Source: an uncultured Lachnospiraceae bacterium
GTDB taxonomy: Bacteria; Bacillota; Clostridia; Lachnospirales; Lachnospiraceae
Direction of reading: 5' to 3'
Assembly (NCBI GenBank): GCA_947630805.1
Contig: CANRIV010000001.1
Location: 124,001 to 188,000, forward strand
DNA: 64,000 nt
A program made the position numbers and the translations under genes. This document shows, one piece after another, positions 34,200 to 43,885 of the stretch. The stretch's first letter is position 1, and each line of letters opens with the position of its first letter. A model generated the notes under the pieces. That model was not told the DNA's origin, did not search any database, and saw nothing but the letters and a program-made list of their open reading frames with translations.

Positions 34200-36317
34200 A
34201 TGTCAACAAAAATAGCACTTGCCGGAAATCCAAACAGTGGCAAAACTACATTATTTAATGCCCTGACCGGAGCAAACCAGTTTGTGGGTAACTGGCCCGG
34301 CGTTACAGTAGAAAAAAAAGAAGGAAAAGTAAAAGGATATGCAGATGTACACCTGATTGATTTACCGGGGATTTATTCTCTGTCACCGTATACTTTAGAG
34401 GAAGTGGTGGCGAGAAACTATCTGATTGAGGAGCATCCGGATGCGATAATCAATATTATAGACGGTACAAATATTGAAAGAAATTTGTATTTATCTACAC
34501 AGATTATGGAATTAGGAATTCCCGTTGTCATGGCAGTCAATATGGGAGATATCATTGAAAAGAATGGGGATCAGTTACATATTGAAAAATTAAGTGAAAA
34601 ATTAGGGTGCGAAGTCGTAGAAATATCTGCTCTAAAAGGAAAAGGCGTAAAAGCACTTGCAAAAAAAGCAGTAGAATTGGCAGAAAGCAAAAAAACTGCA
34701 GTGCATGTACATAAATTTTCCGACGAGGTGGAGAATGTAATCGCTGATGTACAGGGACTTTTGGGAGCACAAATTCCAGAATCCCAGAAAAGATTTTTTG
34801 CAATCAAACTCTTAGAGAGAGATGATAAAATTGCTGATAGAATGACAGATGTACCGGATGTGTCATCTTATATTACAAAATTAGAGAATCATTTTGACGA
34901 TGATACCGAGAGTATTATTACAAATGAACGATATGAGTACATCACGTCCATCATTCAGGAATGTATTACAAAAGCAAAAGGTGAAAAACTTACCGTTTCG
35001 GATAAAATTGACCGAATCGTGACAAACAGATTTCTGGCCCTGCCGATATTTGCTGTTATCATGTTCATTGTCTACTATGTCTCAGTTACGACAGTGGGAA
35101 CAATCGTTACAGATTGGACAAATGATGTACTTTTCGGAGAGATAATTCCTCCTGCCGTTGAAAATCTATTGAATATGATTCACTGTGCAGACTGGCTGCA
35201 GGGACTGATTGTGGACGGAATCGTAGGCGGTGTCGGCGCTGTGCTGGGATTTGTACCGCAGATGCTTGTATTGTTTATGTTTTTGGCAATTCTTGAGTCT
35301 TGCGGATATATGGCGAGAGTAGCGTTCATTATGGACCGTATTTTTAGAAAATTCGGACTTTCAGGGAAATCTTTTATCCCGATGTTAATTGGAAGCGGCT
35401 GTGGTGTTCCCGGTATTATGGCAACCAGAACAATAGAAAATGACCGCGACAGAAAAATAACAATTATGACAACTACATTTATTCCATGCAGTGCCAAAAT
35501 TCCAATCATAGCCCTGATTGCAGGAGCATGTTTTAACAATGCCGGATGGGTTGCTTGGAGCGCATATTTTGTAGGAGTTATTACAATCATATGTTCCGGA
35601 ATTATTTTGAAAAAGATAAAATTATTTGCCGGTGATCCGGCCCCATTTGTTATGGAACTTCCGGCTTATCATCTCCCTACGGTAGAAAATGTGCTTAGAA
35701 GTATGTGGGAGCGCGCGTGGGCTTTCATCAAGAAAGCAGGGACAATTATTCTTCTTTCTACAATTGTTCTCTGGTTTTTACAGGGATTTGGATGGGTAGA
35801 CGGAAGCTTTACCATGTTGGATCCAGAGCAGCTGGAAAGTAGTATTCTTGCAAAAATCGGTGGAGTTATTGCTCCAATCTTTTCTCCGCTTGGCTGGGGA
35901 GACTGGAAAATGGCAGTTGCAGCTATCACAGGGCTGATTGCAAAAGAAAATGTTGTTGCCACATTTGGTATTTTGTTTGGAATTGCAGGAGAAGTGGCAG
36001 AGGATACGCCGGATTTGCTGGCGGTCGTTGGAAATAATATGACAGCAATCGCTGCGTATTCTTTCCTGATATTTAACCTGTTATGTGCTCCATGCTTTGC
36101 AGCAATGGGAGCCATTAAGAGAGAGATGAACAATGTAAAATGGTTTTTGTTTGCAATCGGTTATCAGACCATCTTAGCTTACGTTGTATCGTTCTGCATC
36201 TTCCAGCTTGGAACGCTCTTTTTAGGAGGAGGTTTCCATATCGGAACGGTTGTTGCAATCGTATTTATTGTTGTATTTCTCTATTTATTGTTCCGTCCAT
36301 ATAAAAAGAGATATTAA
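34200..36317 (+). CDS. feoB: Ferrous iron transporter FeoB
   Basis: 705 residues from the ATG at 34200, after AAGGAAGGAA; an ATG 30 bases earlier lacks a site. The N-terminal G domain has GNPNSGKTT (9-17), DLPG (54-57) and NMGD (114-117). The membrane part holds the two gate motifs with the conserved Cys in GSGCGVPGIMA and the second in FIPCSAKIPI. It imports Fe(II), especially under anoxic conditions. It is followed by a small cysteine-rich membrane protein. Confidence 0.98.
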   Translation: MSTKIALAGNPNSGKTTLFNALTGANQFVGNWPGVTVEKKEGKVKGYADVHLIDLPGIYSLSPYTLEEVVARNYLIEEHPDAIINIIDGTNIERNLYLSTQIMELGIPVVMAVNMGDIIEKNGDQLHIEKLSEKLGCEVVEISALKGKGVKALAKKAVELAESKKTAVHVHKFSDEVENVIADVQGLLGAQIPESQKRFFAIKLLERDDKIADRMTDVPDVSSYITKLENHFDDDTESIITNERYEYITSIIQECITKAKGEKLTVSDKIDRIVTNRFLALPIFAVIMFIVYYVSVTTVGTIVTDWTNDVLFGEIIPPAVENLLNMIHCADWLQGLIVDGIVGGVGAVLGFVPQMLVLFMFLAILESCGYMARVAFIMDRIFRKFGLSGKSFIPMLIGSGCGVPGIMATRTIENDRDRKITIMTTTFIPCSAKIPIIALIAGACFNNAGWVAWSAYFVGVITIICSGIILKKIKLFAGDPAPFVMELPAYHLPTVENVLRSMWERAWAFIKKAGTIILLSTIVLWFLQGFGWVDGSFTMLDPEQLESSILAKIGGVIAPIFSPLGWGDWKMAVAAITGLIAKENVVATFGILFGIAGEVAEDTPDLLAVVGNNMTAIAAYSFLIFNLLCAPCFAAMGAIKREMNNVKWFLFAIGYQTILAYVVSFCIFQLGTLFLGGGFHIGTVVAIVFIVVFLYLLFRPYKKRY

Positions 36318-36331
36318 TGGGAGGTGTTTTT

Positions 36332-36481
36332 ATGGAAACAATAATAGGCACCGGAATCGTGCTGGCAGTATTAATATTAATTGTCTGCCTTATCATTCTA
36401 AGCATGATAAAAGCAAAAAAAAATGGAAAATCCATTCAGTGCGGCTGTGATTGTAAGCATTGTGGCGGACATTGCAGATGA
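36332..36481 (+). CDS. Small FeoB-associated cysteine-rich membrane protein
   Basis: 49 residues, starting 14 bases after feoB with GGGAGG upstream. One membrane helix (about 5-26) is followed by a short basic stretch and a tail with five cysteines (CGCDCKHCGGHC). This fits the FeoB-associated Cys-rich family (FeoC-like in position). It probably binds Fe or an Fe-S cluster next to FeoB, or acts in its assembly; function is inferred from family and context. Confidence 0.88.
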   Translation: METIIGTGIVLAVLILIVCLIILSMIKAKKNGKSIQCGCDCKHCGGHCR

Positions 36482-36593
36482 TGTTCGTATAAAATGTTTT
36501 TCTTTGACCTTGCTGTTTATGGAACTGTTATGATATCGCAATAAAAAATGAAAAAAAATCCGATGAATGAAGCATGAAAAAACGTAGAATAAG

Positions 36594-36622
36594 TTGTAAA
36601 ATAAGATGTTTAATGTTATACT
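36594..36622 (+). promoter_or_regulatory. Promoter of the Asp23 gene and nusB block
   Basis: TTGTAA (36594-36599) and TATACT (36617-36622), spacer 17. A second possible pair lies upstream, TTGACC at 36504 and TATGAT at 36529, with a long 19-base spacer. Confidence 0.6.
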
Positions 36623-36655
36623 ATCCTTAGTTTTGTGACCATTGGAGGTATAATA

Positions 36656-37027
36656 ATGGAGAGTTCAAGAAACACTTATATCATATATGATGATTCAAAT
36701 TTAGGAGATGTTCATATCAGTGATGATGTGCTTGCCGTTATTTCGGCTATGGCTGCGATGGAAGTAGACGGGGTAGCTGAAATGGCAGGGAATATCACAG
36801 CAGAAATTGTTTCTCGGCTTGGTATGAAAAAACTGTCTAAAGGTGTATCAGTAACTGTGGATGAGAATACTGTCATGATTGATTTATCTATTATTTTGAA
36901 AATGAATCAGAATATTATTGAGGTATCAAAGAAAGTACAGGATAAAGTTAAAACGACAGTAGAAAATATGACCGGAATGAAAGTCGAAAATGTAAATGTA
37001 AATATATCAAATGTTGCATTAAATTAA
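36656..37027 (+). CDS. Asp23/Gls24 family envelope stress protein
   Basis: 123 residues from the ATG at 36656, 6 bases after GGAGG. Markers of the family: GDVHISDDVLAVISAMAAMEVDGVAEM and the final VENMTGMKVENVNVNI. Members link to the membrane or sit close to the cell envelope and respond to wall stress. The gene commonly precedes nusB in Clostridia. A terminator separates the two here. Confidence 0.95.
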   Translation: MESSRNTYIIYDDSNLGDVHISDDVLAVISAMAAMEVDGVAEMAGNITAEIVSRLGMKKLSKGVSVTVDENTVMIDLSIILKMNQNIIEVSKKVQDKVKTTVENMTGMKVENVNVNISNVALN

Positions 37028-37042
37028 TAAGACAAAATGGAG

Positions 37043-37067
37043 GGGTGTCTGAAAAGACACCCTTTTT
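37043..37067 (+). terminator. Terminator between the Asp23 gene and nusB
   Basis: GGGTGTCT/AGACACCC around a GAAA tetraloop, then TTTTT. nusB starts 21 bases later, so read-through probably feeds the downstream genes. Confidence 0.85.
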
Positions 37068-37088
37068 GAGCATTTTGGCGGAGGAATT

Positions 37089-37484
37089 ATGAACAGAATC
37101 AAGTTGAGAGAAAATACATTTAAGCTGCTGTTTTGCAACGAATTTCATGCGAGAGAAGACATGCCCAGGCAATATGAATTATTCTGGGATAATATTGAAA
37201 ACATCAGCGATGAAGAAAGAAAATATATGGAAGACCGTGTGACCCAAATTACGGCAATGACAGATGAAATTGACACGGTAATCAACGGTGTTTCCGTAGG
37301 ATGGTCTACAGGGCGAATGGCAAAGGTAGATTTGACAATTTTAAGGCTTGCCTATTATGAAATGAAGGTTGATGATGATATTCCGGAAAAAGTTGCCATT
37401 GATCAGGCGGTAGAGCTCGCAAAAAAATACGGAAGTGACGATTCTCCGTCTTTTGTCAACGGAATTCTGGCAAAAATTTTGTAG
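37089..37484 (+). CDS. nusB: Transcription antitermination factor NusB
   Basis: 131 residues. The all-helical NusB fold is visible: RENTFKLLFCNEFH, the WSTGRMAKVDLTILRLAYYEM region and AIDQAVELAKKYGSDDSPSFVNGILA. It binds BoxA RNA with NusE and supports rRNA antitermination. GCGGAGG precedes the ATG. First of a run of closely packed genes through recN. Confidence 0.96.
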   Translation: MNRIKLRENTFKLLFCNEFHAREDMPRQYELFWDNIENISDEERKYMEDRVTQITAMTDEIDTVINGVSVGWSTGRMAKVDLTILRLAYYEMKVDDDIPEKVAIDQAVELAKKYGSDDSPSFVNGILAKIL

Positions 37485-37494
37485 GAGACAAAAT

Positions 37495-38703
37495 ATGGCA
37501 TCCATATATACAGTAACTCAGGTAAATCGATATATTTCTCAGATGTTCCAGCAGGACTTCATGTTAAATAATATTTCCGTAAAAGGAGAAATCAGTAACT
37601 GCAAATATCATAATTCAGGACATATCTATTTTTCTTTAAAGGATGATGGAGGAGTCGTTTCGGCAGTCATGTTTGCAGGAAATCGTCACAACGGCTTGAA
37701 ATTTCAGCTGGAAGAGGGACAGAAAGTAGTAGTTTTGGGAAATGTCGGAGTTTACGAAAAAGATGGAAAATATCAGCTCTATGCAAAACAGATTATTCTG
37801 GAAGGAACAGGTCTGCTTTATCAGCGATTTGAACAGCTCAAAAAGAAATTGGAAGAGATGGGGCTTTTTGATTCCATGTATAAGAAACCGATTCCTGCGT
37901 TTGCTACAAGAATAGGAGTCTGTACAGCAAAGACCGGAGCGGCTATTCAGGATATCATTCACATTTCTGCTCGAAGAAATCCATTTGTTCAGTTATATTT
38001 ATATCCATGTCTTGTGCAGGGAGAGGGGGCAGCACCGGATATTGTAAATGCAATCCGCGCTCTGGATAGAATGGGTCTGGATATTATTATTGTTGGACGG
38101 GGAGGCGGATCCATAGAAGATTTGTGGGCGTTTAATGAAGAAATTGTGGCCAAAGCAGTTTTTGACTGTAATACGCCTGTCATTTCAGCAGTAGGACATG
38201 AAACCGACTGGACGATTACAGATTTTGTCGCTGATAAGCGGGCTGCTACGCCTTCCGCAGCGGCAGAACTTGCAGTGTTTGATTATTATGATTTTGTGGA
38301 AAAACAGGATCATTACAAAAAAGTACTTGCATCTTATATGTTACGGAAAACATCTGCTTGTAGAAGTAAAATTGAAACATATGAAGCAAAAATACAGCGA
38401 TACAATCCAAAAAACCAGCTGACCAATAAAAAAATATATCTTCAGGATTTATCGACACGGATTTCTGAAATCTTTTACAATATGATGCGCGATAAAAAAC
38501 ATAGGCTGGAAATGTATGCGGAAAAATTAAACGGAATGTCTCCTTTAAACAGAATTTCCAAAGGATTCGCCTATGTTTCTTATAAAGATGGGAAGCCACT
38601 AAACAGTGTCCGTCAGGTGTCAGAGGAAGAAAAAATATTTTTAAGACTCCGGGATGGAACGATAACGGCACAGATAACAGATATTTGTGAAGAACAGAAA
38701 TAA
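37495..38703 (+). CDS. xseA: Exodeoxyribonuclease VII large subunit
   Basis: 402 residues from the ATG at 37495 (TAGGAGA upstream); a longer frame inside nusB is rejected. N-terminal OB fold (VTQVNRYISQMF, GEISNCKYHNSGHIYFSLKD), central nuclease domain with GRGGGSIEDLWAFNEE and SAVGHETDWTITDFVADKRAATPSAAAE, and a C-terminal coiled coil. It degrades single-stranded DNA together with XseB. Confidence 0.97.
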   Translation: MASIYTVTQVNRYISQMFQQDFMLNNISVKGEISNCKYHNSGHIYFSLKDDGGVVSAVMFAGNRHNGLKFQLEEGQKVVVLGNVGVYEKDGKYQLYAKQIILEGTGLLYQRFEQLKKKLEEMGLFDSMYKKPIPAFATRIGVCTAKTGAAIQDIIHISARRNPFVQLYLYPCLVQGEGAAPDIVNAIRALDRMGLDIIIVGRGGGSIEDLWAFNEEIVAKAVFDCNTPVISAVGHETDWTITDFVADKRAATPSAAAELAVFDYYDFVEKQDHYKKVLASYMLRKTSACRSKIETYEAKIQRYNPKNQLTNKKIYLQDLSTRISEIFYNMMRDKKHRLEMYAEKLNGMSPLNRISKGFAYVSYKDGKPLNSVRQVSEEEKIFLRLRDGTITAQITDICEEQK

Positions 38704-38724
38704 AAGGCAAGGAGATAGAATGAA

Positions 38725-38937
38725 ATGACAGAAAAGAATAAAAACACAATTGAACAGAATTTCCAACAGCTGGAAGAAATACTTACAGCAATGCAGCGGG
38801 AGGATGTGACGTTGGAAGAATCTTTTGATTTGTATAACAGAGGGCTGAAATTAATACAAAACTGTAACGGACAAATTGATAAAGTCGAAAAAGAAATAAA
38901 AATAATAGAAGAGGGAAATGTGAATGAATCATTTTGA
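38725..38937 (+). CDS. xseB: Exodeoxyribonuclease VII small subunit
   Basis: 70 residues, family length: FQQLEEILTAMQREDVTLEESFDLYNRGLKL. AAGGAGA lies 9 bases upstream of the ATG; an out-of-frame ATG lies 5 bases earlier. The end overlaps ispA by 14 bases. Confidence 0.95.
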   Translation: MTEKNKNTIEQNFQQLEEILTAMQREDVTLEESFDLYNRGLKLIQNCNGQIDKVEKEIKIIEEGNVNESF

Positions 38938-39814
38938 GGAACAGTTAAAAGACGAAACAGCTTACGTTGAAAATATTCTCTATCAATATTGTCCAAAAGA
39001 AAAAAACTGGCAAAATACAATTTTTGAAGCGGTAAATTACAGCATAAAAGCGGGAGGAAAGCGCCTGCGGCCGATGCTCATGCTGGAGGTGCTGCGTTTC
39101 TTTGGCGGAAAAGAAGAGGAAGCTTATCCTTTTATGGCTGCGATGGAAATGATACATACGTATTCACTTGTCCATGATGATCTTCCTGCTATGGACAATG
39201 ATTTGTATCGGAGAGGAAAGAAGACAACGCATGCAGTTTATGGAGAGGATATGGGAATTCTTGCCGGTGACGCACTGTTAAATCTTGCTTATGAAACGAT
39301 GTCAAAAGCCGTATTATGTAGTGAAAACCCTGGAAATGCGGCAAAAGCAATGTGCGTGATTGCAGAAAAAGCAGGAATATACGGAATGGTAGGGGGACAG
39401 GCGATAGATGTCCAAAATGAAGGAAAAGAGATATCCCTGGATACGATTCTGCATATTTATAATCTGAAGACAGCGGCATTGATTGAGGCCGCTATGATGT
39501 CCGGGGCAATTCTTGCCGGAGCCGGAGAGGATTCCGTAAATATTATTGAAAAAATTGCAAATAATATCGGGATAGCCTTTCAGATACAGGATGATATTCT
39601 GGATGTGACAGGTACGGCAGAGCAGCTTGGTAAGCCGGTGTTGAGTGATGAAAAAAATAATAAAGTGACATATGTTACCCTGATGGGCATAGAAACTTCT
39701 AAAAAACAGGTGGAAAATTATTCCAACGAAGCGGTTAAACTGTTTTCACAGCTGCCAGGGAGTAATGAATTTTTACATAATCTTATTTTAAAATTAATTT
39801 ATAGAAACAGATAA
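38924..39814 (+). CDS. ispA: Farnesyl/geranylgeranyl diphosphate synthase
   Basis: 296 residues. Both Asp-rich motifs of trans-prenyltransferases are present: DDLPAMD (85-91) and DDILD, with GGKRLRP (44-50) binding pyrophosphate. It condenses isopentenyl diphosphate with allylic diphosphates to C15-C20. It sits directly before dxs, so two steps of isoprenoid synthesis are linked. Overlaps xseB. Confidence 0.96.
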   Translation: MNHFEEQLKDETAYVENILYQYCPKEKNWQNTIFEAVNYSIKAGGKRLRPMLMLEVLRFFGGKEEEAYPFMAAMEMIHTYSLVHDDLPAMDNDLYRRGKKTTHAVYGEDMGILAGDALLNLAYETMSKAVLCSENPGNAAKAMCVIAEKAGIYGMVGGQAIDVQNEGKEISLDTILHIYNLKTAALIEAAMMSGAILAGAGEDSVNIIEKIANNIGIAFQIQDDILDVTGTAEQLGKPVLSDEKNNKVTYVTLMGIETSKKQVENYSNEAVKLFSQLPGSNEFLHNLILKLIYRNR

Positions 39815-39821
39815 GGATACT

Positions 39822-41687
39822 ATGAGTAAACTATTAGATCAGATAAATCAACCAAACGATATAAAAAAAATACCATTGGAGGAATATCCGCTACTGGCAC
39901 AAGAAATCAGAGATTTTCTTATTGATTCTGTGAGCCGGACCGGCGGACACCTGGCATCTAATCTGGGCGCGGTGGAGCTGACTTTGGCTTTACATTCCGT
40001 ATTGACATTTCCAGAGGATAAAATTGTGTGGGATGTGGGGCATCAGGCGTATACACATAAAATTCTGACCGGAAGAAAAGAACAGTTTGATCAACTGCGT
40101 CAGTTGGATGGTATGAGTGGCTTTCCAAAACGTCATGAGAGTGATTGTGACAGTTTTGATACCGGGCACAGTTCTACTTCGATATCTGCAGCATTAGGAA
40201 TTGCGGCGGCAAATCAGCTGGATAAAAATCCCGGAAAAGTTGTAGCAGTTATCGGTGACGGAGCGCTTACCGGCGGAATGGCGCTGGAAGCTTTAAATCA
40301 TGTAGCCTCTCTGAAGCGCAATTTTGTCATTATATTAAATGACAATAATATGTCTATTTCCAAAAATGTGGGAAGTCTATCCAACTATCTTAATAAACTG
40401 AGAGTGGGAGAGCATTATAATGATTTTAAGAATGATTTGGAAGAGTCTCTCAATAAGATTCCAAAAGTAGGTAACCGGATTCTCAAAAGAATGAAACGAA
40501 CAAAAGATAATATCCGCAATATTATTTTTCAGGGAAGCCTCTTCAATGATTTAGGAATCACCTATATCGGTCCTATTGATGGGCATGATGTAATGCAGAT
40601 GGAAGCAATTTTTAATGATGCCTTGAAGATAGATCATCCGATTGTGATTCATGTCAAGACAATCAAAGGAAAAGGATATAAATATGCGGAAAAAAATCCT
40701 TCCAAATTTCATGGAATTAATCCTTTTGATAAAAAAACAGGAGAAGAAATTAATGCGGGCAACGCAATGACCTATACGGATATTTTTTCTAAGACAATTG
40801 TAGAGCTGGCAAAGACAGATGAGAAAATTGTGACAATCACAGCGGCTATGCCGGATGGTACCGGATTGTCAGCTTTTGCAAAAAAATATCCGGACCGCTT
40901 TTTTGATGTGGGAATCGCAGAAGAACATGCAGTTACATTTGCTGCTGGTTTGGCCTCAAGGGGATATAAACCTTTTATTTCCATTTATTCTTCATTTTAT
41001 CAGCGGGCCTATGATCAGATTCTGCATGATGTCTGTCTTCAGAATCTTCCGGTAAAATTTATTTTTGACCGGGCCGGACTGGTAGGAAAAGATGGAGAGA
41101 CCCATCAGGGAATTTTTGATATCTCTTTTCTGTCTGCTATGCCAAATATGACGATTATTGCCCCAAAAGATACAAAAGAATTGGTGGATGCCATACGTTA
41201 CGCGGCAGAGTTTGACGGACCGATTGCCATCCGCTTTTCCCGTGGAACAGCTTATGCCGGTCTGATAGAAGAACAAAAAGATTTTGTGCCAAAGAAAAGT
41301 CAGATACTCCGTACCGGAGAAAAAGTGGCTCTGATTGCTGTAGGAAATATGGTAGAAGAAGCGCAGAAAGCAGTGGAATTGCTTCAGGAGAAGGATATTC
41401 ATGTTACTTTCGTAAATGCGCGATTTCTGAAACCTTTGGACACAGACTGCATTGACAGGCTCGCAGAAAAACATTCTCATCTCATTATAGTAGAAGAGGC
41501 AATTAAAAAGGGCGGTTACGGAGAAAGCGTAGAAATTTATGCTGCAGAAAATCAACTTGACCTTTCTGTTGATGTGATGGCAATTAATGACTCCTTTGTA
41601 GAACAGGGAGAAGTCAGGGCTCTGAGAGAAAAAATCGGTCTGAGTGATAAAGATATATATAAAAAGGTACTGGACTTAATGAAATGA
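39822..41687 (+). CDS. dxs: 1-deoxy-D-xylulose-5-phosphate synthase
   Basis: 621 residues. Thiamine-diphosphate binding motif GDGALTGGMALEALN...NDNNMSIS, plus DIGHQAYTHK-type (DVGHQAYTHK), GHDV, and the C-terminal transketolase part with GIAEEHAVTFAAG. It makes DXP from pyruvate and glyceraldehyde-3-phosphate, the entry to the MEP pathway. It starts 7 bases after ispA; its TGA overlaps the tlyA ATG. Confidence 0.98.
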   Translation: MSKLLDQINQPNDIKKIPLEEYPLLAQEIRDFLIDSVSRTGGHLASNLGAVELTLALHSVLTFPEDKIVWDVGHQAYTHKILTGRKEQFDQLRQLDGMSGFPKRHESDCDSFDTGHSSTSISAALGIAAANQLDKNPGKVVAVIGDGALTGGMALEALNHVASLKRNFVIILNDNNMSISKNVGSLSNYLNKLRVGEHYNDFKNDLEESLNKIPKVGNRILKRMKRTKDNIRNIIFQGSLFNDLGITYIGPIDGHDVMQMEAIFNDALKIDHPIVIHVKTIKGKGYKYAEKNPSKFHGINPFDKKTGEEINAGNAMTYTDIFSKTIVELAKTDEKIVTITAAMPDGTGLSAFAKKYPDRFFDVGIAEEHAVTFAAGLASRGYKPFISIYSSFYQRAYDQILHDVCLQNLPVKFIFDRAGLVGKDGETHQGIFDISFLSAMPNMTIIAPKDTKELVDAIRYAAEFDGPIAIRFSRGTAYAGLIEEQKDFVPKKSQILRTGEKVALIAVGNMVEEAQKAVELLQEKDIHVTFVNARFLKPLDTDCIDRLAEKHSHLIIVEEAIKKGGYGESVEIYAAENQLDLSVDVMAINDSFVEQGEVRALREKIGLSDKDIYKKVLDLMK

Positions 41688-42490
41688 AAGAAAGATTAGA
41701 TGTATTGCTGGTAAAAAGAGGACTGGCTCCTTCCAGAGAGAAAGCAAAGGCCATTATTATGAGTGGAATTGTTTTTGTAGAAAATGAACGGGAAGACAAA
41801 GCGGGTACTTTTTTTGACGATAAAGTAATAATTGAAGTGAGAGGAAAAACATTAAAATATGTCAGTCGCGGCGGCTTGAAACTGGAAAAGGCGATAGAGG
41901 TATTCGGCGTAAATCTGCACGATAAAATCTGTATGGATGTAGGGGCATCCACTGGGGGATTTACAGATTGTATGCTTCAAAATGGTGCCGCAAAAGTGTA
42001 TTCCATTGATGTGGGACACGGTCAGCTCGCATGGAAACTGCTTACTGATGATAGGGTTGTCTGCATGGATCGGACCAATATCCGATATGTGACCAGAGAT
42101 GATATCCCCGAAGAAATTGCTTTTGCCTCGATTGATGTCTCTTTTATTTCTCTGACCAAAGTACTATCTCCTGTAAAAAATCTTCTTGGCAGGAGGGGAC
42201 AGATTGTATGTCTGATTAAGCCTCAGTTCGAGGCGGGAAGAGAAAAGGTAGGAAAAAAAGGAGTTGTCAGAGATCAGAAAGTTCATGTGCAGGTAATTGA
42301 AAAGATTATGGCATATGCGCAGGAAATCGGATTGAATGTCCTACAGTTAGACTTTTCTCCGGTCAAAGGACCGGAAGGTAATATAGAGTATCTTCTTTAT
42401 TTGGAAAATACAGAGCAGGTATCATCAGAGCATTTGATTGACATAGACCCGAAACGGATTGTGGAACAGTCTCATGCTGTTCTGGATTGA
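41684..42490 (+). CDS. tlyA: TlyA-family rRNA 2'-O-methyltransferase
   Basis: 268 residues. An S4 RNA-binding domain (RLDVLLVKRGLAPSREKAKAII, 3-60) precedes an FtsJ/RrmJ-like methyltransferase with the SAM loop DVGASTGGFTDCML and KPQFE. Often named hemolysin A; the proven role in relatives is ribose methylation of rRNA. ATGA overlap with dxs indicates coupling. Confidence 0.95.
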   Translation: MKERLDVLLVKRGLAPSREKAKAIIMSGIVFVENEREDKAGTFFDDKVIIEVRGKTLKYVSRGGLKLEKAIEVFGVNLHDKICMDVGASTGGFTDCMLQNGAAKVYSIDVGHGQLAWKLLTDDRVVCMDRTNIRYVTRDDIPEEIAFASIDVSFISLTKVLSPVKNLLGRRGQIVCLIKPQFEAGREKVGKKGVVRDQKVHVQVIEKIMAYAQEIGLNVLQLDFSPVKGPEGNIEYLLYLENTEQVSSEHLIDIDPKRIVEQSHAVLD

Positions 42491-42504
42491 CGAGGTGAAC
42501 GTTT

Positions 42505-43359
42505 ATGAAAAGTTTTTGTATTGTAACAAACAGTTATAAGGACAAAAAATTAAAATTGGCAGATAAAATATCTCAATACATACAGAAAAAAGGTGGAAAC
42601 TGCATTATCGTGGATAATGTAGACGAATATACCGGAGAATTTAAGGTATTGCAGGCAAAAGATATGCCGGAAAATCTGGAATGTGTTATTAGTATTGGTG
42701 GAGATGGAACACTGCTTCATGCCGCAAAAGATTTGATGGAACTGGACGCTGTTTTTGTGGGTGTCAATAAGGGAACTTTGGGATTTCTTGCAGAAATTTC
42801 CCCTGAAAATATTGAAAAATCGATTGACCGTCTGATGGAAGGAAGATATCATGTGGAAGAACGGATGATGTTGAAAGGAGAGGTCATCAGAAACGGCAGG
42901 ATAGTTTACACTTCCACGGTGCTTAACGATATTGTAGTACATAGAGGGGGAGATATTGCCGTTATCAGCTATGACGTGTGTGTAAACGGACGGTTATTGG
43001 GAAATTATCAGGCTGACGGTGTGGTACTGTCTACACCGACAGGATCTTCTGCATATAATTTATCGGCCGGAGGCCCCATTGCAAGACCGGATTCCGACAT
43101 GATTATTCTTACTCCCATCTGTCCGCATACAGTTGCAAACCGGAGTATTTTGTTATCGCGAAAAGATGAAATCGACATAATTATCGGAGAAAGCCGGATT
43201 CCGAATGAGGAAAATCGCAAGCTGGCATTTGATGGAGATGGAATATACCATATTATTTCCGGAGACTGTATCAGAGTCAGCGCAGCTTTGGAAACTACAA
43301 AAATCGCAAAGCTTGACGAGGAAAGTTTTTTACAGGCAATCCGTGATAAACTGAGATAA
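42505..43359 (+). CDS. nadK: NAD kinase
   Basis: 284 residues after GAGGTG. Catalytic GGDGT (in SIGGDGTLLHAAK) and the NAD-binding TPTGSSAYNLSAGGP are present. It phosphorylates NAD to NADP. Member of the nusB-recN gene run. Confidence 0.97.
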   Translation: MKSFCIVTNSYKDKKLKLADKISQYIQKKGGNCIIVDNVDEYTGEFKVLQAKDMPENLECVISIGGDGTLLHAAKDLMELDAVFVGVNKGTLGFLAEISPENIEKSIDRLMEGRYHVEERMMLKGEVIRNGRIVYTSTVLNDIVVHRGGDIAVISYDVCVNGRLLGNYQADGVVLSTPTGSSAYNLSAGGPIARPDSDMIILTPICPHTVANRSILLSRKDEIDIIIGESRIPNEENRKLAFDGDGIYHIISGDCIRVSAALETTKIAKLDEESFLQAIRDKLR

Positions 43360-43405
43360 CAGTTGACTGTTTGATGGTCCGGAAACAGAAAGGAGAAGGG
43401 GTATA

Positions 43406-43852
43406 GTGAAAACAAAAAGGCAGCGGAAAATCCTTGAATTGATATCGAATTATAAAATTGAAACGCAGGAAGAACTTGCAGGATTGTTAATAGATAATGG
43501 ATTTGCCGTGACGCAGGCAACCATTTCCCGTGATATCAGAGAATTAAATCTGACAAAAATTCCGTCAGAGGATGGGGGTCAGAGATATGCAATATCAGGA
43601 AATATGGTGCCGAACAGTAAATTTATCCGTGTGCTGCATGATGGAATTTTATCTGTTGACATTGCAGGAAATATTCTTGTAGTCAAGACGGTATCCGGCA
43701 TGGCAATGGCGGTGGCAGCTGCAATCGATGCACTACATTTGAAAGAAATTATCGGCTGCATTGCCGGAGATGACACGATTTTCTGTGCCATTAAAAATAT
43801 TAGGGAGATACAGAAAGTAAAAGATGATTTGGAAAATATAAAAATTAATTGA
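43406..43852 (+). CDS. argR: Arginine repressor ArgR/AhrC
   Basis: 148 residues with GTG start; AGGAGAAGG precedes it. N-terminal winged helix (KRQRKILELISNYKIETQEELAGLL, TQATISRDIRELNLTKI) and the C-terminal hexamerisation/arginine domain (GDDTIFCAIK). It represses arginine synthesis when arginine is bound. It lies in its usual place before recN. No ARG box is obvious in the 46 bases upstream. Confidence 0.96.
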   Translation: MKTKRQRKILELISNYKIETQEELAGLLIDNGFAVTQATISRDIRELNLTKIPSEDGGQRYAISGNMVPNSKFIRVLHDGILSVDIAGNILVVKTVSGMAMAVAAAIDALHLKEIIGCIAGDDTIFCAIKNIREIQKVKDDLENIKIN

Positions 43853-43885
43853 TAAAAATGGAGAGAAGCACAAGAAGGAGGAAAA

